DNA of 64,000 bases from Ignavibacterium sp. (GCA_020724775.1 DYGG01000007.1:1-64000); one strand, 5' to 3'; numbered from the stretch's first letter, positions 53,747 through 63,318 are shown. Notes: generated by a model not told the origin, from the sequence alone. Program-made: numbers and translations.

Positions 53747-53931
53747 ACAGGGCAGGCGCAATGAGGGTGTCTCACAAGTATCAATTGACGCGGTCATAGA
53801 GAGCGGCAGGTCACAATTTCGCGCTGTAAGGATTGTAGAATCAAGTACTTCGCATTTGACCGCGCGAAATCAAGACCTGCCGCAACTGTCGAGTCGGTAC
53901 CTATGGGACAGCCTCCAATGCCCTGCCCTGT
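53747..53931 (-). ncRNA. 185-nt self-complementary element between hup and ftsK; candidate structured RNA or MITE
   Basis: The ends form a perfect 10-bp inverted repeat (ACAGGGCAGG 53747-53756, CCTGCCCTGT 53922-53931). Inside lies a second strong stem: GCGGCAGGTC (53803-53812) with GACCTGCCGC (53874-53883) and ATTTCGCGC (53816-53824) with GCGCGAAAT (53862-53870), with a 3x3 internal loop. Between them the arms (about 53758-53785 and 53896-53921) pair imperfectly. On the minus strand the closing stem is followed by TTTATTTTTG (53737-53746), as in an intrinsic terminator. Length and layout (closing stem, loose middle, apical stem) resemble 6S RNA, but I cannot confirm that. A non-autonomous mobile repeat (MITE) would look similar; no target-site duplication is obvious. 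No protein gene is here. Confidence 0.4.
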
Positions 53932-53951
53932 ATGATTAAGAAAAGCCGCTG

Positions 53952-54227
53952 CTATTTTCTTACGGCCTCTTTTAAGGCTTTCCCGGCGCGGAAATGGGGA
54001 ACTTTCATTGCCGGAATATTAATCTTGGCGCCGGTCTGCGGATTCCTTCCGACACGGGCTTTGCGGCGCGCCACCGTAAAAGTCCCAAAACCCACAAAAC
54101 TGACTCGTTTCCCCTTCTTGAGGTCTCCCGCAACATTCTCAAAGAAACTGCTGAGGGCACTAGCTGCCTGACGCTTGCTGATTCTGGCGTCTCTGGCAAT
54201 CTTGGCAATCATTTCCTCTTTGGTCAT
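53952..54227 (-). CDS. hup: HU-family DNA-binding protein
   Basis: The 91-residue protein is the classic HU/IHF length with the beta-arm signature GFGTFTVARRKARVGRNPQT and the KIPAMKVPHFRAGKALK C-terminal strands. It bends and compacts DNA. The ATG at 54227 has an AAGGAAT site with 8-nt spacing. The candidate structured element lies 20 bp beyond its stop, in the same direction as ftsK. A promoter could not be placed with confidence in the 130 bp upstream, which contains a TTGACA but no matching -10 box. Confidence 0.95.
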   Translation of the reverse strand: MTKEEMIAKIARDARISKRQAASALSSFFENVAGDLKKGKRVSFVGFGTFTVARRKARVGRNPQTGAKINIPAMKVPHFRAGKALKEAVRK

Positions 54228-54357
54228 GAGGCATTCCTTTGTGTTTTAGAGTTGATGTGACTTTTTCCCTATAAAAAAAAATCACCTCAAGCGGCAGTTT
54301 TGTCAATAAAAAAATCTGTTTTGCCCCAAAATAATTGACCGACATCGCTTCGCCCCG

Positions 54358-57300
54358 TTACAAAAAGGCGCTTCGGATGCCCGATTCCGACTTCTCAAAT
54401 TTGATATCAGGAATAGAGATAACATTTATCCGAAAATAATATCCCTGATTGGAGCCGTCCGGAATCCAGTAAAAATACCCCTGCCAGCAATGCAAATTGC
54501 GCTCAATCTCGACCCGTCGGGAGATAGTCCGGTCGCGGACAATATCATACCCCTGGTAGTAACTGATTTTCCACTTCGAAGTGAGATTTATCCGCAAATT
54601 AAAACTGATGTTATGGATTTTGCTGAAGGCAGAGGCTCTTCCCCGTTCTGCATAGTAGTGAGACAGCGAGAGACTCCAACTCTGTTTTGTATCGGACGAC
54701 TTGGCTGTCCCGGGTACGCCGGAAACCTGGCTGAGCGGGTCATATGCCTCCAGAACACCTCCGGTACTGAAGGAAGAGGAGATGCTAAATGAGGTTAGGT
54801 ACGGCGACCACCACCGGAGAACCTCGCTGTCTGGCCGGTAAAGGTTATGGGTCAAAGAAGCCGACATCCGCAAATTCTTCAGAAGCGAAATTTGCCCGGT
54901 CGTGCTGAGTTCGGAAAATTTGCGGCCGGTCGCCTCAAAGTTGTAGGTCAGGGAACTGTTAACGGTTAACAGGTCGTAGTTGCGGGTGGTCTCGCCCGAT
55001 TTCACCTTCGCCTGAAACAGTTGGCGAAGTGAAAAAGATAATGCCTCCTGCTTGGCGCCGCCCCCGCCGGTACCGGTGAAACTCCGCACCTCCTCGTGCC
55101 GTTTTATTTCCGGCGACCAGGAATAGGTTACTGACGGCGTCAAAACATGACGCAACCCTTCCAGACCGAATAACCGGGGGTAAACAGTCCCGTAAATGTC
55201 GGTCGAACCGGTTAGTGACGCCCCGTAAGAGTACCGCCGATAGAACTGGTCAGTGTTTATACCCTCTTCCTCACTCTGGTCAGTTTCGAATATTTTGTAC
55301 CAGGTCTCCTGATAGCGAAAGGATGGCCCAAATTTGAAATATTTTAATATGGCAACCGGGGCAATGGAAAGGCTGGGGGAGTGATTAACTGTCAGAAACT
55401 CCCTTCGGCTCCGGAAACCGGTGGTGTCGGTGCTGCGGGTGCTGTAATTGCGTAGATTTACTCCGTAACCGAAATAGATATTCTGGTACCATTTGCGCCC
55501 ATCTTCGGCCGCGCTCGGACGCCCCTTGCCGCCGAAAAGCGACCGCGATGGTATCGAGAGGGTGGCGCTGGGAAGTTCATCGGTACGAACTTCCCGGTCG
55601 AGCGCCACGGAATGCAAGAATTGAGCGCTTAGCGACGCCCCCGTAAACTGTTTGGATAGCGAAATTTGGCTGCGCAAGTCACGGTTTAGTCGCTCGCTCA
55701 AGTCGGTCGAAAAGTCTGTATAATATCGTTTATCCGAAAGAAAGGTACCATTTGCCCTTAAATTGAAAGTCGGCGAGAATGTTTGCGCATGATTATAGAA
55801 GACTGACCAGCGTTTATTTTTGACTTCCCGCAATTGTGACCAGTAAGAATCGGTCGCATAGGAACCGGACAGTTGTCCATCGAATTTGTAGCGAACATTA
55901 TAACGGAGCGCCGCCTGATATTTGAATCCAAAATCCTCGTAGTAATCCAGCGATGCCTGGGCATCCCAGTATTCCGACGCCGCCCAGTAATAGCCGACAT
56001 TGGTTATCGAGCCGGCCCCCCGCTCAAAGTTGCCAATCCGAAACGGCAAGAATCCCGAATGCCGTCCCGGTTTGATGGAAAACACGTAATACGGCACTAT
56101 CAGCAGCGGCATCTGTTCGATATAGAATACGACCGGGCGGGCGATTATCCGGTCATCCTGTATCATTTTCATATTATGCGACTGAAAATGAAAGTGCGGC
56201 ACCTCTTGGTCACAACTGGTGTATGTCCCATTCTCGACATAATAGACATCTTTCTTCTCTCGAAAGAGTTCCTTGCCCCGGTAGTATGCCTCCTGATATT
56301 CCGAACGGGATTGCCAGATCATTCCCCGGTCTGACTTAAGCGAATACTCCAGGTACGACCCCAGCAATTCTTCTTTGCCGTCATTAAGTATGACCGGGAT
56401 ATAAGTCATCCCGGAATCGTTTGCGGTCGAATCATCATAGGCGGTGACCACGTCCCGAGAGACATTGTACCAAATCCGCTGCGCCGTCAAAGACATATTT
56501 TTGCTGCCGACCTGGGCCGCCTCGGTCAGTTTTATGGTAGAGTCGAGTATGGAGTAATCAATGAAACTGGAAAGGTAGTGAATTGTATCCTCAACGAAGA
56601 CCTTTCCGGAATCGGAAGATTTGAAACGACCGCTGTAGTAGTCTCCTTCGGCACCGCCGACTACCTGGACCGTCGTAAGCCGCCGTTGGTCGATGAGCAA
56701 TGTAATGGTATCGCCGGAAACAGCATTCTTAACCACTTCCGCGCTGTCAATATTGGCCGGCGCGTAGAAGGAATAAGCCTGTCCGGCAGCGATTATGCTA
56801 TCAATCTCGCCCTCACGAAAGTAAAAATCGATCTCCTTTGCTTTCAACTCCGAATTGTCTTTCAGGGTAGTATCGGCGCCCGAAGGCTCATTGAAATTGC
56901 CGAAGGCGTTCCCTTCCACATGAATTCTGCTGAGCGCATCTCTGCTGGAGAAGATTACCAAGGTATCGCCTTTTATTTCCGAATCCCTCCGCGTTGCCGT
57001 TGGATTATCCAAAAGCAGTAGAAGGTTGTCCTCGCCATACATGATTGCCCGCCCTGACCGCGATTCGGTCTCGGCCTGATTGATTACCACATCGCCGTCG
57101 GCATAAGCAATCCGGGAGTTTCCGTCAAATGCCACCCGGTCGGCATCGACCTGAACCATCCGGGCCGAATCAGGATAATTGAGAAACACGGTAGGCCTTT
57201 GCAGCATACGAAACAGCGCCGAATCGCGGCTGTAGTAGGCATTAGTCCCTATCGCCTGAATTGAATCTACAAAGGAGGTTATGGTTACTTTCTTGCCGGA

Positions 57301-57606
57301 GGCATACGCCAGGTTTTCCCGAACATAATACCGCACCCGGTCGGCCTGCAGTTCGTAAACGGTATCCTGAATGGTCACATTCCCGTTGAGTATTATTATA
57401 TCCCCTTTTACCCAGATCGCCGAATCGGCTTCCAGTCTTCCTTCCTTTTGACGAAAGCGGACATTGCCGGAGATATAAATGGTATCTTTGTCAGCGCCGC
57501 GAATGATTTCAAATATATCGGAATGCTCCAGAATCAGCGGCTGTTCTTGCTGACTCAGCGCCGCGACCGGCAGGATTAGGAGAACAAGTATCAGGAAGCG
57601 GGCCAA
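54358..57606 (-). CDS. lptD: LPS-assembly protein LptD (OstA family)
   Basis: The 1082-residue protein has a signal segment (about 1-18), a long N-terminal LptA/OstA-like beta-jellyroll region (about 30-330: DTIYISGNVRFRQKEGRLEAD, IILNGNVTIQDTVYELQADR) and a large C-terminal barrel (about 440-1080). It places lipopolysaccharide in the outer leaflet; its presence suggests the organism makes LPS-like lipids. It is longer than the E. coli protein (about 780), due mainly to the N-terminal region. The start is TTG 57606 with a GGAAGG site, 1 bp after the AlaX gene stop. No LptE or LptA gene is nearby. Confidence 0.85.
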   Translation of the reverse strand: MARFLILVLLILPVAALSQQEQPLILEHSDIFEIIRGADKDTIYISGNVRFRQKEGRLEADSAIWVKGDIIILNGNVTIQDTVYELQADRVRYYVRENLAYASGKKVTITSFVDSIQAIGTNAYYSRDSALFRMLQRPTVFLNYPDSARMVQVDADRVAFDGNSRIAYADGDVVINQAETESRSGRAIMYGEDNLLLLLDNPTATRRDSEIKGDTLVIFSSRDALSRIHVEGNAFGNFNEPSGADTTLKDNSELKAKEIDFYFREGEIDSIIAAGQAYSFYAPANIDSAEVVKNAVSGDTITLLIDQRRLTTVQVVGGAEGDYYSGRFKSSDSGKVFVEDTIHYLSSFIDYSILDSTIKLTEAAQVGSKNMSLTAQRIWYNVSRDVVTAYDDSTANDSGMTYIPVILNDGKEELLGSYLEYSLKSDRGMIWQSRSEYQEAYYRGKELFREKKDVYYVENGTYTSCDQEVPHFHFQSHNMKMIQDDRIIARPVVFYIEQMPLLIVPYYVFSIKPGRHSGFLPFRIGNFERGAGSITNVGYYWAASEYWDAQASLDYYEDFGFKYQAALRYNVRYKFDGQLSGSYATDSYWSQLREVKNKRWSVFYNHAQTFSPTFNLRANGTFLSDKRYYTDFSTDLSERLNRDLRSQISLSKQFTGASLSAQFLHSVALDREVRTDELPSATLSIPSRSLFGGKGRPSAAEDGRKWYQNIYFGYGVNLRNYSTRSTDTTGFRSRREFLTVNHSPSLSIAPVAILKYFKFGPSFRYQETWYKIFETDQSEEEGINTDQFYRRYSYGASLTGSTDIYGTVYPRLFGLEGLRHVLTPSVTYSWSPEIKRHEEVRSFTGTGGGGAKQEALSFSLRQLFQAKVKSGETTRNYDLLTVNSSLTYNFEATGRKFSELSTTGQISLLKNLRMSASLTHNLYRPDSEVLRWWSPYLTSFSISSSFSTGGVLEAYDPLSQVSGVPGTAKSSDTKQSWSLSLSHYYAERGRASAFSKIHNISFNLRINLTSKWKISYYQGYDIVRDRTISRRVEIERNLHCWQGYFYWIPDGSNQGYYFRINVISIPDIKFEKSESGIRSAFL

Positions 57607-57607
57607 A

Positions 57608-58810
57608 TTACCTTCCCCCTGCTTTCATCGCAATAAACGAGGCAATGTTTTGACGCACTTCTTCTCTTTTATCTTCAGGGAGTCCTCCAATCTGCGCTGA
57701 AATGGCATTTCCTCCGCCTTTTCCAAGACCGCTGGAGACTATTGCCCCGGCTATCTCCGAGGCCGATGGCGACAACCCGAACGCGACATTGACTATTAAC
57801 TTGTCATTATTGAAAAGAAGAAGAAACCCTCCATATTCCTGGACAAACTTGCCTCCGGCTTCCTTTAATATCTTTATGTCATATCCGTCAAAATCAGAGA
57901 AAAGCACTTTCTCCTTGCCAATACTTGCGGCTGAGTCGGCAAGAACTATTAGTTGGTTTGCCAGCAATCGTTCGGACAGGACCGCTGTTTCACGGCGATA
58001 AACCTGACACTGCTCGTTCAATTTTTCAATCGACCGCTCCAGGTCATTGAAATGGCACGTCAATTTGCTCGATAATCGCGTCAGCACCTGACTCTTGACT
58101 CGATAATCAATCAGCGCCTGACGTCCTGTTAGAAATATAACTCGCAGATGCCCGCGGAGTTTTTCGGCTCCAATTATCTTGAGAAGCCCGACCTCTCCGG
58201 TGCTGCGGCAATGAGTCCCTCCGCAGGCAGAATAATCAAACTCTCCTATCTGAATAATTCGAAATCGCCCTTCCCTGTCCGGTATTTTGCGTACCGGTAT
58301 CCGGCTCAGTTCTTCTCTGCCGTAATAGTTGATGAGTACAGGCAGATTACTCATTACCTTATCATTTGCCAGAGCTTCAACTTCTTCCAAAATCGTGTCG
58401 CTTAAGTCAGGACAGGAGAGTTCGATGGTTGATTCCACCTCTCCCAGACGCGAACTGACTGTTTCCGCATCGGCCACCTCTATGAATGCTCGAGACAGAA
58501 TATGCTGACCGGTATGTTTGCGCATATTATCAAATCGCCGCTCCGGGTCGATTTTCCCTCGCACCGCCACCCCGGCAGGCAGTCTCCGCTCTTTAAGGTA
58601 ATGCCAGATTTCGCCTGAATCTTCTTCACCCACCTTGAAGACCGTTAATCCTTCCAATTCTCCAAAGTCATACAATTGTCCGCCGGTTTCAGGGTAAAAG
58701 GCAGTCTTGTCCAACAATACCGCTATACCCTCAGTGGTTTCCCTGACTGCAACCACCGTGGCGTCAAATTCAAGAAGATAACTGTTATTTAGATATAGTC
58801 TTTCGGTCAT
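57608..58810 (-). CDS. Alanyl-tRNA editing protein AlaX-type with DHHA1 domain
   Basis: The 400-residue protein holds the second half of AlaRS without the synthetase domain: an N-terminal beta barrel (about 8-90, DKTAFYPETGGQLYDFG), an editing domain with the zinc motifs RKHTGQHILS (about 96-105) and SACGGTHC (about 193-200), a short coiled coil and a C-terminal DHHA1 domain (LSPSASEIAGAIVSSGLG, GKGGGNAISAQIGG). It is the long (type III-like) AlaX form and should hydrolyse Ser- or Gly-tRNA(Ala). ATG 58810 leads a unit with lptD. The link between the two genes is probably positional only. Confidence 0.9.
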   Translation of the reverse strand: MTERLYLNNSYLLEFDATVVAVRETTEGIAVLLDKTAFYPETGGQLYDFGELEGLTVFKVGEEDSGEIWHYLKERRLPAGVAVRGKIDPERRFDNMRKHTGQHILSRAFIEVADAETVSSRLGEVESTIELSCPDLSDTILEEVEALANDKVMSNLPVLINYYGREELSRIPVRKIPDREGRFRIIQIGEFDYSACGGTHCRSTGEVGLLKIIGAEKLRGHLRVIFLTGRQALIDYRVKSQVLTRLSSKLTCHFNDLERSIEKLNEQCQVYRRETAVLSERLLANQLIVLADSAASIGKEKVLFSDFDGYDIKILKEAGGKFVQEYGGFLLLFNNDKLIVNVAFGLSPSASEIAGAIVSSGLGKGGGNAISAQIGGLPEDKREEVRQNIASFIAMKAGGR

Positions 58811-58925
58811 GCAAGTGTACCGTTATACAATTTCTGAACCTGTCGGTCTCAGCAGAATAATATCGCAACAATGAGATGATAATGCAACAGTTGAATCCCC
58901 TCACCGCGCGCCAGGAAAAATCGCT

Positions 58926-59825
58926 TTAAATCCCCAATTCAGCCTGTTGCGGAAGAAACCTTCCCGGCACGGCCTCGCGGAAACGCCCGCCGATAAAGAA
59001 GAGATACCAGAGTTTCTGCCCGGTTCGGGAGAATGAACATATCTGAAAAAGAATGAATTCCAAAAAAATTCCGACCACGTTTCCCAGGAATCCGACCGTC
59101 CAGAGAGCGAGAATTTCAACCAGTATCCAGGTAGCCAAAAATGGCAGGTAGGTCAAAAAGTAGAATCCGGCGAGACGCAGGACACGGGGACGGAAAAAAT
59201 CCGAGCCGGTCCGCAGAGACTCCCGAAAAGAGACCCCGGGTCTGGCCGTAATCGCCGCTCTTACAGCATCGGAAAAAGTTGATGCCGTCGTCATGATAAC
59301 CATGAGTATAAGCGCCTTGGCGCCAGCCATGTACATGGCGCTTTTCCCAGTCAATTTACCTCCCGCCATACCGACCATATTGACAAAAATAAGGCCGGCA
59401 ATCAGCAAGACGAGATAAACGACTATCATCATTGCCGTGATTTTCAGATGCGCCTTAAAATTAGTTCCGCATTCACTCCAGAAATCCGACCACTGCACCG
59501 GACTGATTTTTCCCGAAACTGCCAGATAATAAATACCCCCGTTGAGGAACTGCATTATTAGCAGAAAAATTATTGCCGCTGCCAATCCAAAAAGTAGAAA
59601 AACCGGAACCAAATCGATACGACCGCCAAAGAGTTCGATCAAAACCGAAATATCCCAGTCGCCAAGCAATCTTCGGGAATAAAGTGACGATGAAAGGTAA
59701 CTGTCCGTTACAAGGTATAAAGGGAGAATGAAGGCCGTCGCCGTCAGCGCTTTCACCAGATATAAATTCAGCCAGAGTCCTCTGACTGCAATCAGTTTTC
59801 CAAATGCTTTGCGCAGGTCGTTCAT
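58926..59825 (-). CDS. Polytopic membrane protein, unknown
   Basis: The 299-residue protein has about six membrane helices (for example FILPLYLVTDSYL, VPVFLLFGLAAAIIFLLIM, ITAMMIVVYLVLLIAGLIFV, ALILMVIMTTASTF, TYLPFLATWILVEILALWTV). The family is not recognised. The ATG at 59825 directly abuts the stop of the M1-like peptidase gene (TAGATG), so the pair is translationally linked. The peptidase may act close to this membrane protein (inference). Confidence 0.7.
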   Translation of the reverse strand: MNDLRKAFGKLIAVRGLWLNLYLVKALTATAFILPLYLVTDSYLSSSLYSRRLLGDWDISVLIELFGGRIDLVPVFLLFGLAAAIIFLLIMQFLNGGIYYLAVSGKISPVQWSDFWSECGTNFKAHLKITAMMIVVYLVLLIAGLIFVNMVGMAGGKLTGKSAMYMAGAKALILMVIMTTASTFSDAVRAAITARPGVSFRESLRTGSDFFRPRVLRLAGFYFLTYLPFLATWILVEILALWTVGFLGNVVGIFLEFILFQICSFSRTGQKLWYLFFIGGRFREAVPGRFLPQQAELGI

Positions 59826-61622
59826 CTAAAGCCCCGCCACTGCCGACAAAACCGATTCCAGGAGAAAGAGCAAGCCCGACGCCAGCCTCATCGCCGGCCG
59901 ACTGCTACCTGATAAAAGCAAGGAGTTATTTAACCAGTCCCGGTCTACAGCAAATTTCTGCTCCGGGTCTAAGACCGCTCCGGTAGCAAAACTGTCGGAT
60001 ATGATTTCAATCGCTTCGGCGCCAATTGTGCCGTCCCAAATTCCTCTCAGAGTGTCTCCGTTGGAGAGAAATACCCAGTAGTCGATCGGAAAGGCGAGCC
60101 CTCCGGTTTTGCGGCAAATCAATTCAATCCGAACCGTCAAGGAGTCAAGACGTTCATTCCGCAGGTTTGTTAACGAAATATCATAATTATAGTCACCATG
60201 CAGGATTTCTCTCAGCAGTTCAGTCAAGCGAGCGCCTGCAATTTCCCCGATGAGATTCAGAAAATCTTTTTCGGAAGGATGCTGGAACAGATATCGGCGA
60301 TAATATTCTCTCCAAAATTTGCCCGACAAACTATCTCCCATAAGATTATCGACAGTCTCAATCGCCAATCCTCCCCGTGAATAATTGCCCGAAAAATAAT
60401 CCAGGTCGTTTAGAAATTGATATGACGGTTGAGCAATCTTGATTCCGTCCCCGCCAAAATGCGCCGCAAATCTCCTCAGGTTCCGGTCCGACAGTTTAAA
60501 CCCGGCAAAGTCAAGCATGTTGCTCTCTCCGCCCCAGTATTCCTCGAGCACCTCCGATGTGAAGAATTCGCTTACCGCCTCATCCATCCAGGGGCTCTCC
60601 ACCTGGTCACTCCCAATCATTCCATAGAACCATTGATGAACTATTTCGTGAACAATCACGGCTCGAAACATCCGACCGAAGACAAGGTTTGCCGTCCCGG
60701 AATGAAGGATGACCAGCCCCGGCAGTTCAATGCCGCCCGCCATCGAAAAGTCAATCAAAGCAACGTTGAGATATTCGTACTGATATGGACCTACTTTATT
60801 ATTCATGTACTCCAGTGTTTTCAGCGCGACATCTCTAATCTCTCCCAGCGCGGCAACTTCATTACTGTGATAAAAAAGCCGCAATCTGGTCTTTCCGCAA
60901 TCGAGTGAATCGGTTTTAAGGAAAGGCGAGACAACCAACGGAAAATCGTGCGCCGGTCCAAAGAAGAATTTCACAATCTGTCCTGATTCAGCCAGGGAAT
61001 CCAGAGCCGGTGGCGCCGCCGCTGCCACTACATACCCGGTCGGGAGTTTTAGACTCACGTCGAAATGGAAGTAATCGCCGACCAGTTCGCTAAATCCTCC
61101 ATAATAAGGATTGTACCAACTTTTGTCCGGCAGTAACCTGGCCGGTGAAGGATACCAGCCGTCAAGCAAATACTCTTTACCTCGATAAGTCAGTCTATCC
61201 CCCTGTGACGGTATTGCAGTCTTAAAGAATATTTTAAGATCCCCCCCGGCCACCTTTAGGCCTTGTGGCAGCGCCACAGTCCCTCTGGTATATTCTACCT
61301 TAAAATTCGCGGACACATTCAGTCCGTTGAAAAATACGGAATCGATGGTCATCTTCCCATATTGACTGTCGCCCATCTTATTCTGCAAAGCGAAGGGGCT
61401 TCGCCTCATATAGGGGGTCGAATCGGATGAATACACATTGGGGAACAACTGGAATTCAATTGTCCCGGCGGCAGGTTCTACCGGAATCTTATAGGCGACC
61501 GACCCTGTGACTTGATGGAAAACTGTATCAAGAGTCGCGTCAATGCGGAGAGTGTCCAATGGAAAGAGAGCGGGGGCGGTTATCCCCCATAGGAGAAGTG
61601 TGGCGAGGATTATTCTACGCAA
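59826..61622 (-). CDS. M1-like zinc aminopeptidase (gluzincin), exported
   Basis: The 598-residue protein has an N-terminal signal segment (about 3-20), an aminopeptidase-type beta-rich region, the zinc motif H325-E326-IV-H329 with E348 19 residues further on (HEXXH-x18-E), and an N-terminal-amine-recognising GGIEL (about 297-301) in the position of the usual GxMEN. A C-terminal hydrophobic segment could anchor it to the membrane. The start is TTG 61622, overlapping the FAH gene stop by 8 bp, with a weak ribosome-binding site. The altered GxMEN (GGIEL) could change exopeptidase specificity. Confidence 0.82.
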   Translation of the reverse strand: MRRIILATLLLWGITAPALFPLDTLRIDATLDTVFHQVTGSVAYKIPVEPAAGTIEFQLFPNVYSSDSTPYMRRSPFALQNKMGDSQYGKMTIDSVFFNGLNVSANFKVEYTRGTVALPQGLKVAGGDLKIFFKTAIPSQGDRLTYRGKEYLLDGWYPSPARLLPDKSWYNPYYGGFSELVGDYFHFDVSLKLPTGYVVAAAAPPALDSLAESGQIVKFFFGPAHDFPLVVSPFLKTDSLDCGKTRLRLFYHSNEVAALGEIRDVALKTLEYMNNKVGPYQYEYLNVALIDFSMAGGIELPGLVILHSGTANLVFGRMFRAVIVHEIVHQWFYGMIGSDQVESPWMDEAVSEFFTSEVLEEYWGGESNMLDFAGFKLSDRNLRRFAAHFGGDGIKIAQPSYQFLNDLDYFSGNYSRGGLAIETVDNLMGDSLSGKFWREYYRRYLFQHPSEKDFLNLIGEIAGARLTELLREILHGDYNYDISLTNLRNERLDSLTVRIELICRKTGGLAFPIDYWVFLSNGDTLRGIWDGTIGAEAIEIISDSFATGAVLDPEQKFAVDRDWLNNSLLLSGSSRPAMRLASGLLFLLESVLSAVAGL

Positions 61623-62376
61623 CGTCGTTTACCAGCGAGCCGATTCCCTCGATTCTGATTTCGATACGGTCACCAACTTTCATTGGGCCAATGCCGGCCG
61701 GGGTGCCGGTCGATATCAGGTCGCCCGGATAAAGGGTCATTACCTTCGATATAAAACTGACCAGGACCGGTACCGGGAAGATCATCATTGAGGTCCGCGA
61801 GGATTGCCGCAAATCTCCGTTAAGGTAAGATTCCACCAGCAGATCCTCGTATTTGAGTCCATCAACTACCCAGGGACCGACCGGACAAAAAGTGTCGAAT
61901 CCCTTGGCTCGTGTCCACTGCACATCTTTTTTCTGCAGGTCTCTGGCAGTAACATCATTGACACAGGTAAAGCCGAAAATAAAATCTTCCGCCTCTATCG
62001 CCGCGATATTGTGACACTCTTTGCCGATTATCACGCCGAGTTCCGCTTCGTAATCGACCCGCTCTGCCATATCCGGATAAATGATCCGCCCTCCCGGCCC
62101 AAGCAGGGATGAAGATGGCTTAATGAAAAGCACCGGCTCATCCGGCTCCTTAGTCGCCGACTGCGATTCCTTAACGTGCTCGCGATAATTTAGCCCGACA
62201 CAAACAATCTTGGTCGGCTCCGCCGGCGCCAGCAGTTTGACTTCTGCTGGCTGATAATATGCGCCCGAGCGGTCAGTTCCCATGGCCGGATTTCCGTTCA
62301 AGCTGGCTATTCTCCCCTCCTCGAATATCCCCCATTTTATCCCCTCGGTTGTTTCGAATCTGATATATCGTTCCAT
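61615..62376 (-). CDS. Fumarylacetoacetate-hydrolase-family protein
   Basis: The 253-residue FAH-fold protein has GLNYREHVKES, the metal-binding E-x-E (DYEAELGVIIGK) and the downstream CVNDVTARDLQ (metal Asp). Members hydrolyse or decarboxylate 2-oxo-dicarboxylates, acylpyruvates or similar C-C bonds. The substrate cannot be fixed. The ATG at 62376 directly abuts the HDAC gene stop (TAGATG). With the HDAC-like and peptidase genes it may form a catabolic unit, but their joint pathway is unclear. Confidence 0.85.
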   Translation of the reverse strand: MERYIRFETTEGIKWGIFEEGRIASLNGNPAMGTDRSGAYYQPAEVKLLAPAEPTKIVCVGLNYREHVKESQSATKEPDEPVLFIKPSSSLLGPGGRIIYPDMAERVDYEAELGVIIGKECHNIAAIEAEDFIFGFTCVNDVTARDLQKKDVQWTRAKGFDTFCPVGPWVVDGLKYEDLLVESYLNGDLRQSSRTSMMIFPVPVLVSFISKVMTLYPGDLISTGTPAGIGPMKVGDRIEIRIEGIGSLVNDVA

Positions 62377-63318
62377 CTAATTTTTCTGTAACTCCTTAAT
62401 ATGCTGATAAAGTGAAACAGTATTCCCCTGAGGGCTGTAACCGCCTTCAAACAGAGATAGAATTCTCCCCTCACAATACTCGTTCGCCAGCGATACCAGA
62501 CGTCTTGTCATCAAAGCAAATCCCTCTTCAGTTGCGCGCATTCCTCCCAACGGATCTTCTTTATGAGCATCAAATCCTGAGGTTATTATAATAAATTCCG
62601 GACGGTACTCAATCAATCTGGGGATTACTCTCTTGACGAATTCCCCCAGATAGATTTCATCATCTGAACCGGCCGGAAGCGGAATATTCAATGTGTAATT
62701 CAGTCCTTTCCCCTCCCCTCGTTCAGCCGAGGCTCCGGAACCGGGATAAAACGGGAAGCGGTGAAGCGACACGAATAGAACATCGTCCCTTTCATAGAAG
62801 GTATGCTGCGTGCCGTTGCCGTGATGTACATCCCAGTCAATAATGGCAACCCGTTTTAGACCGAACTCGACCACCGCGGTTTCGGCCGCCACGGCGGTGT
62901 TATTGATAATACAAAATCCCATACCAAAATTCTGCTCGGCGTGGTGTCCTGGCGGACGACCGGCAAGAAATATCCGCTTCTGTCGTTGCGACAATATCTC
63001 TCGGACCGCCCAGACTGATGCCTCCGCCGTCTGCCATGCCGCTTGGTAAGTCCCGGGAGTTACAAAAGTATCGCCATCAAGGAATCCGCCTCCTGATTCC
63101 GCCACGGTCTTCACCTGGCCAAGATAATGCGGATTGTGAATTCGGTAGATTATATCCGAGGCTTCAACCGGCTCCGGCTCAAGAATCTTCAGTTCCGCTT
63201 TCAGATCTGACGATAGGAGGAAGTCCAATGGAATCTTTATACGAATAGAATTTTCCGGATGGCCGTACTCCGGGTCATGAAGGTCTTCCTGAATTAACGG
63301 TATCAGCCCAATCATCAT
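62377..63318 (-). CDS. Histone-deacetylase-family amidohydrolase (acetoin/acetylpolyamine type)
   Basis: The 313-residue protein has the HDAC fold with the active-site pair H125-H126 (RPPGHHAEQN), zinc ligands D163 and H165 (IDWDVHHGNGT) and D250 (SGFDAHKEDP), and the catalytic Tyr294 (FEGGYSPQG). In bacteria these are acetoin-utilisation or acetylpolyamine amidohydrolases that remove acetyl groups from small amines. Two ATGs (63318 and 63315) are adjacent; the first is used. It lies about 50 bp downstream of the MATE gene and abuts the FAH gene. Confidence 0.9.
   Translation of the reverse strand: MMIGLIPLIQEDLHDPEYGHPENSIRIKIPLDFLLSSDLKAELKILEPEPVEASDIIYRIHNPHYLGQVKTVAESGGGFLDGDTFVTPGTYQAAWQTAEASVWAVREILSQRQKRIFLAGRPPGHHAEQNFGMGFCIINNTAVAAETAVVEFGLKRVAIIDWDVHHGNGTQHTFYERDDVLFVSLHRFPFYPGSGASAERGEGKGLNYTLNIPLPAGSDDEIYLGEFVKRVIPRLIEYRPEFIIITSGFDAHKEDPLGGMRATEEGFALMTRRLVSLANEYCEGRILSLFEGGYSPQGNTVSLYQHIKELQKN

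Noticed and set aside
53747-53931. tRNA or tmRNA gene
   Set aside because: The folded shape has no cloverleaf, no T-loop sequence and no CCA-type end.
54301-54306. TTGACA upstream of hup as a promoter -35
   Set aside because: No acceptable -10 box lies 15-19 bp downstream; the nearest TATAGG is 28 bp away.
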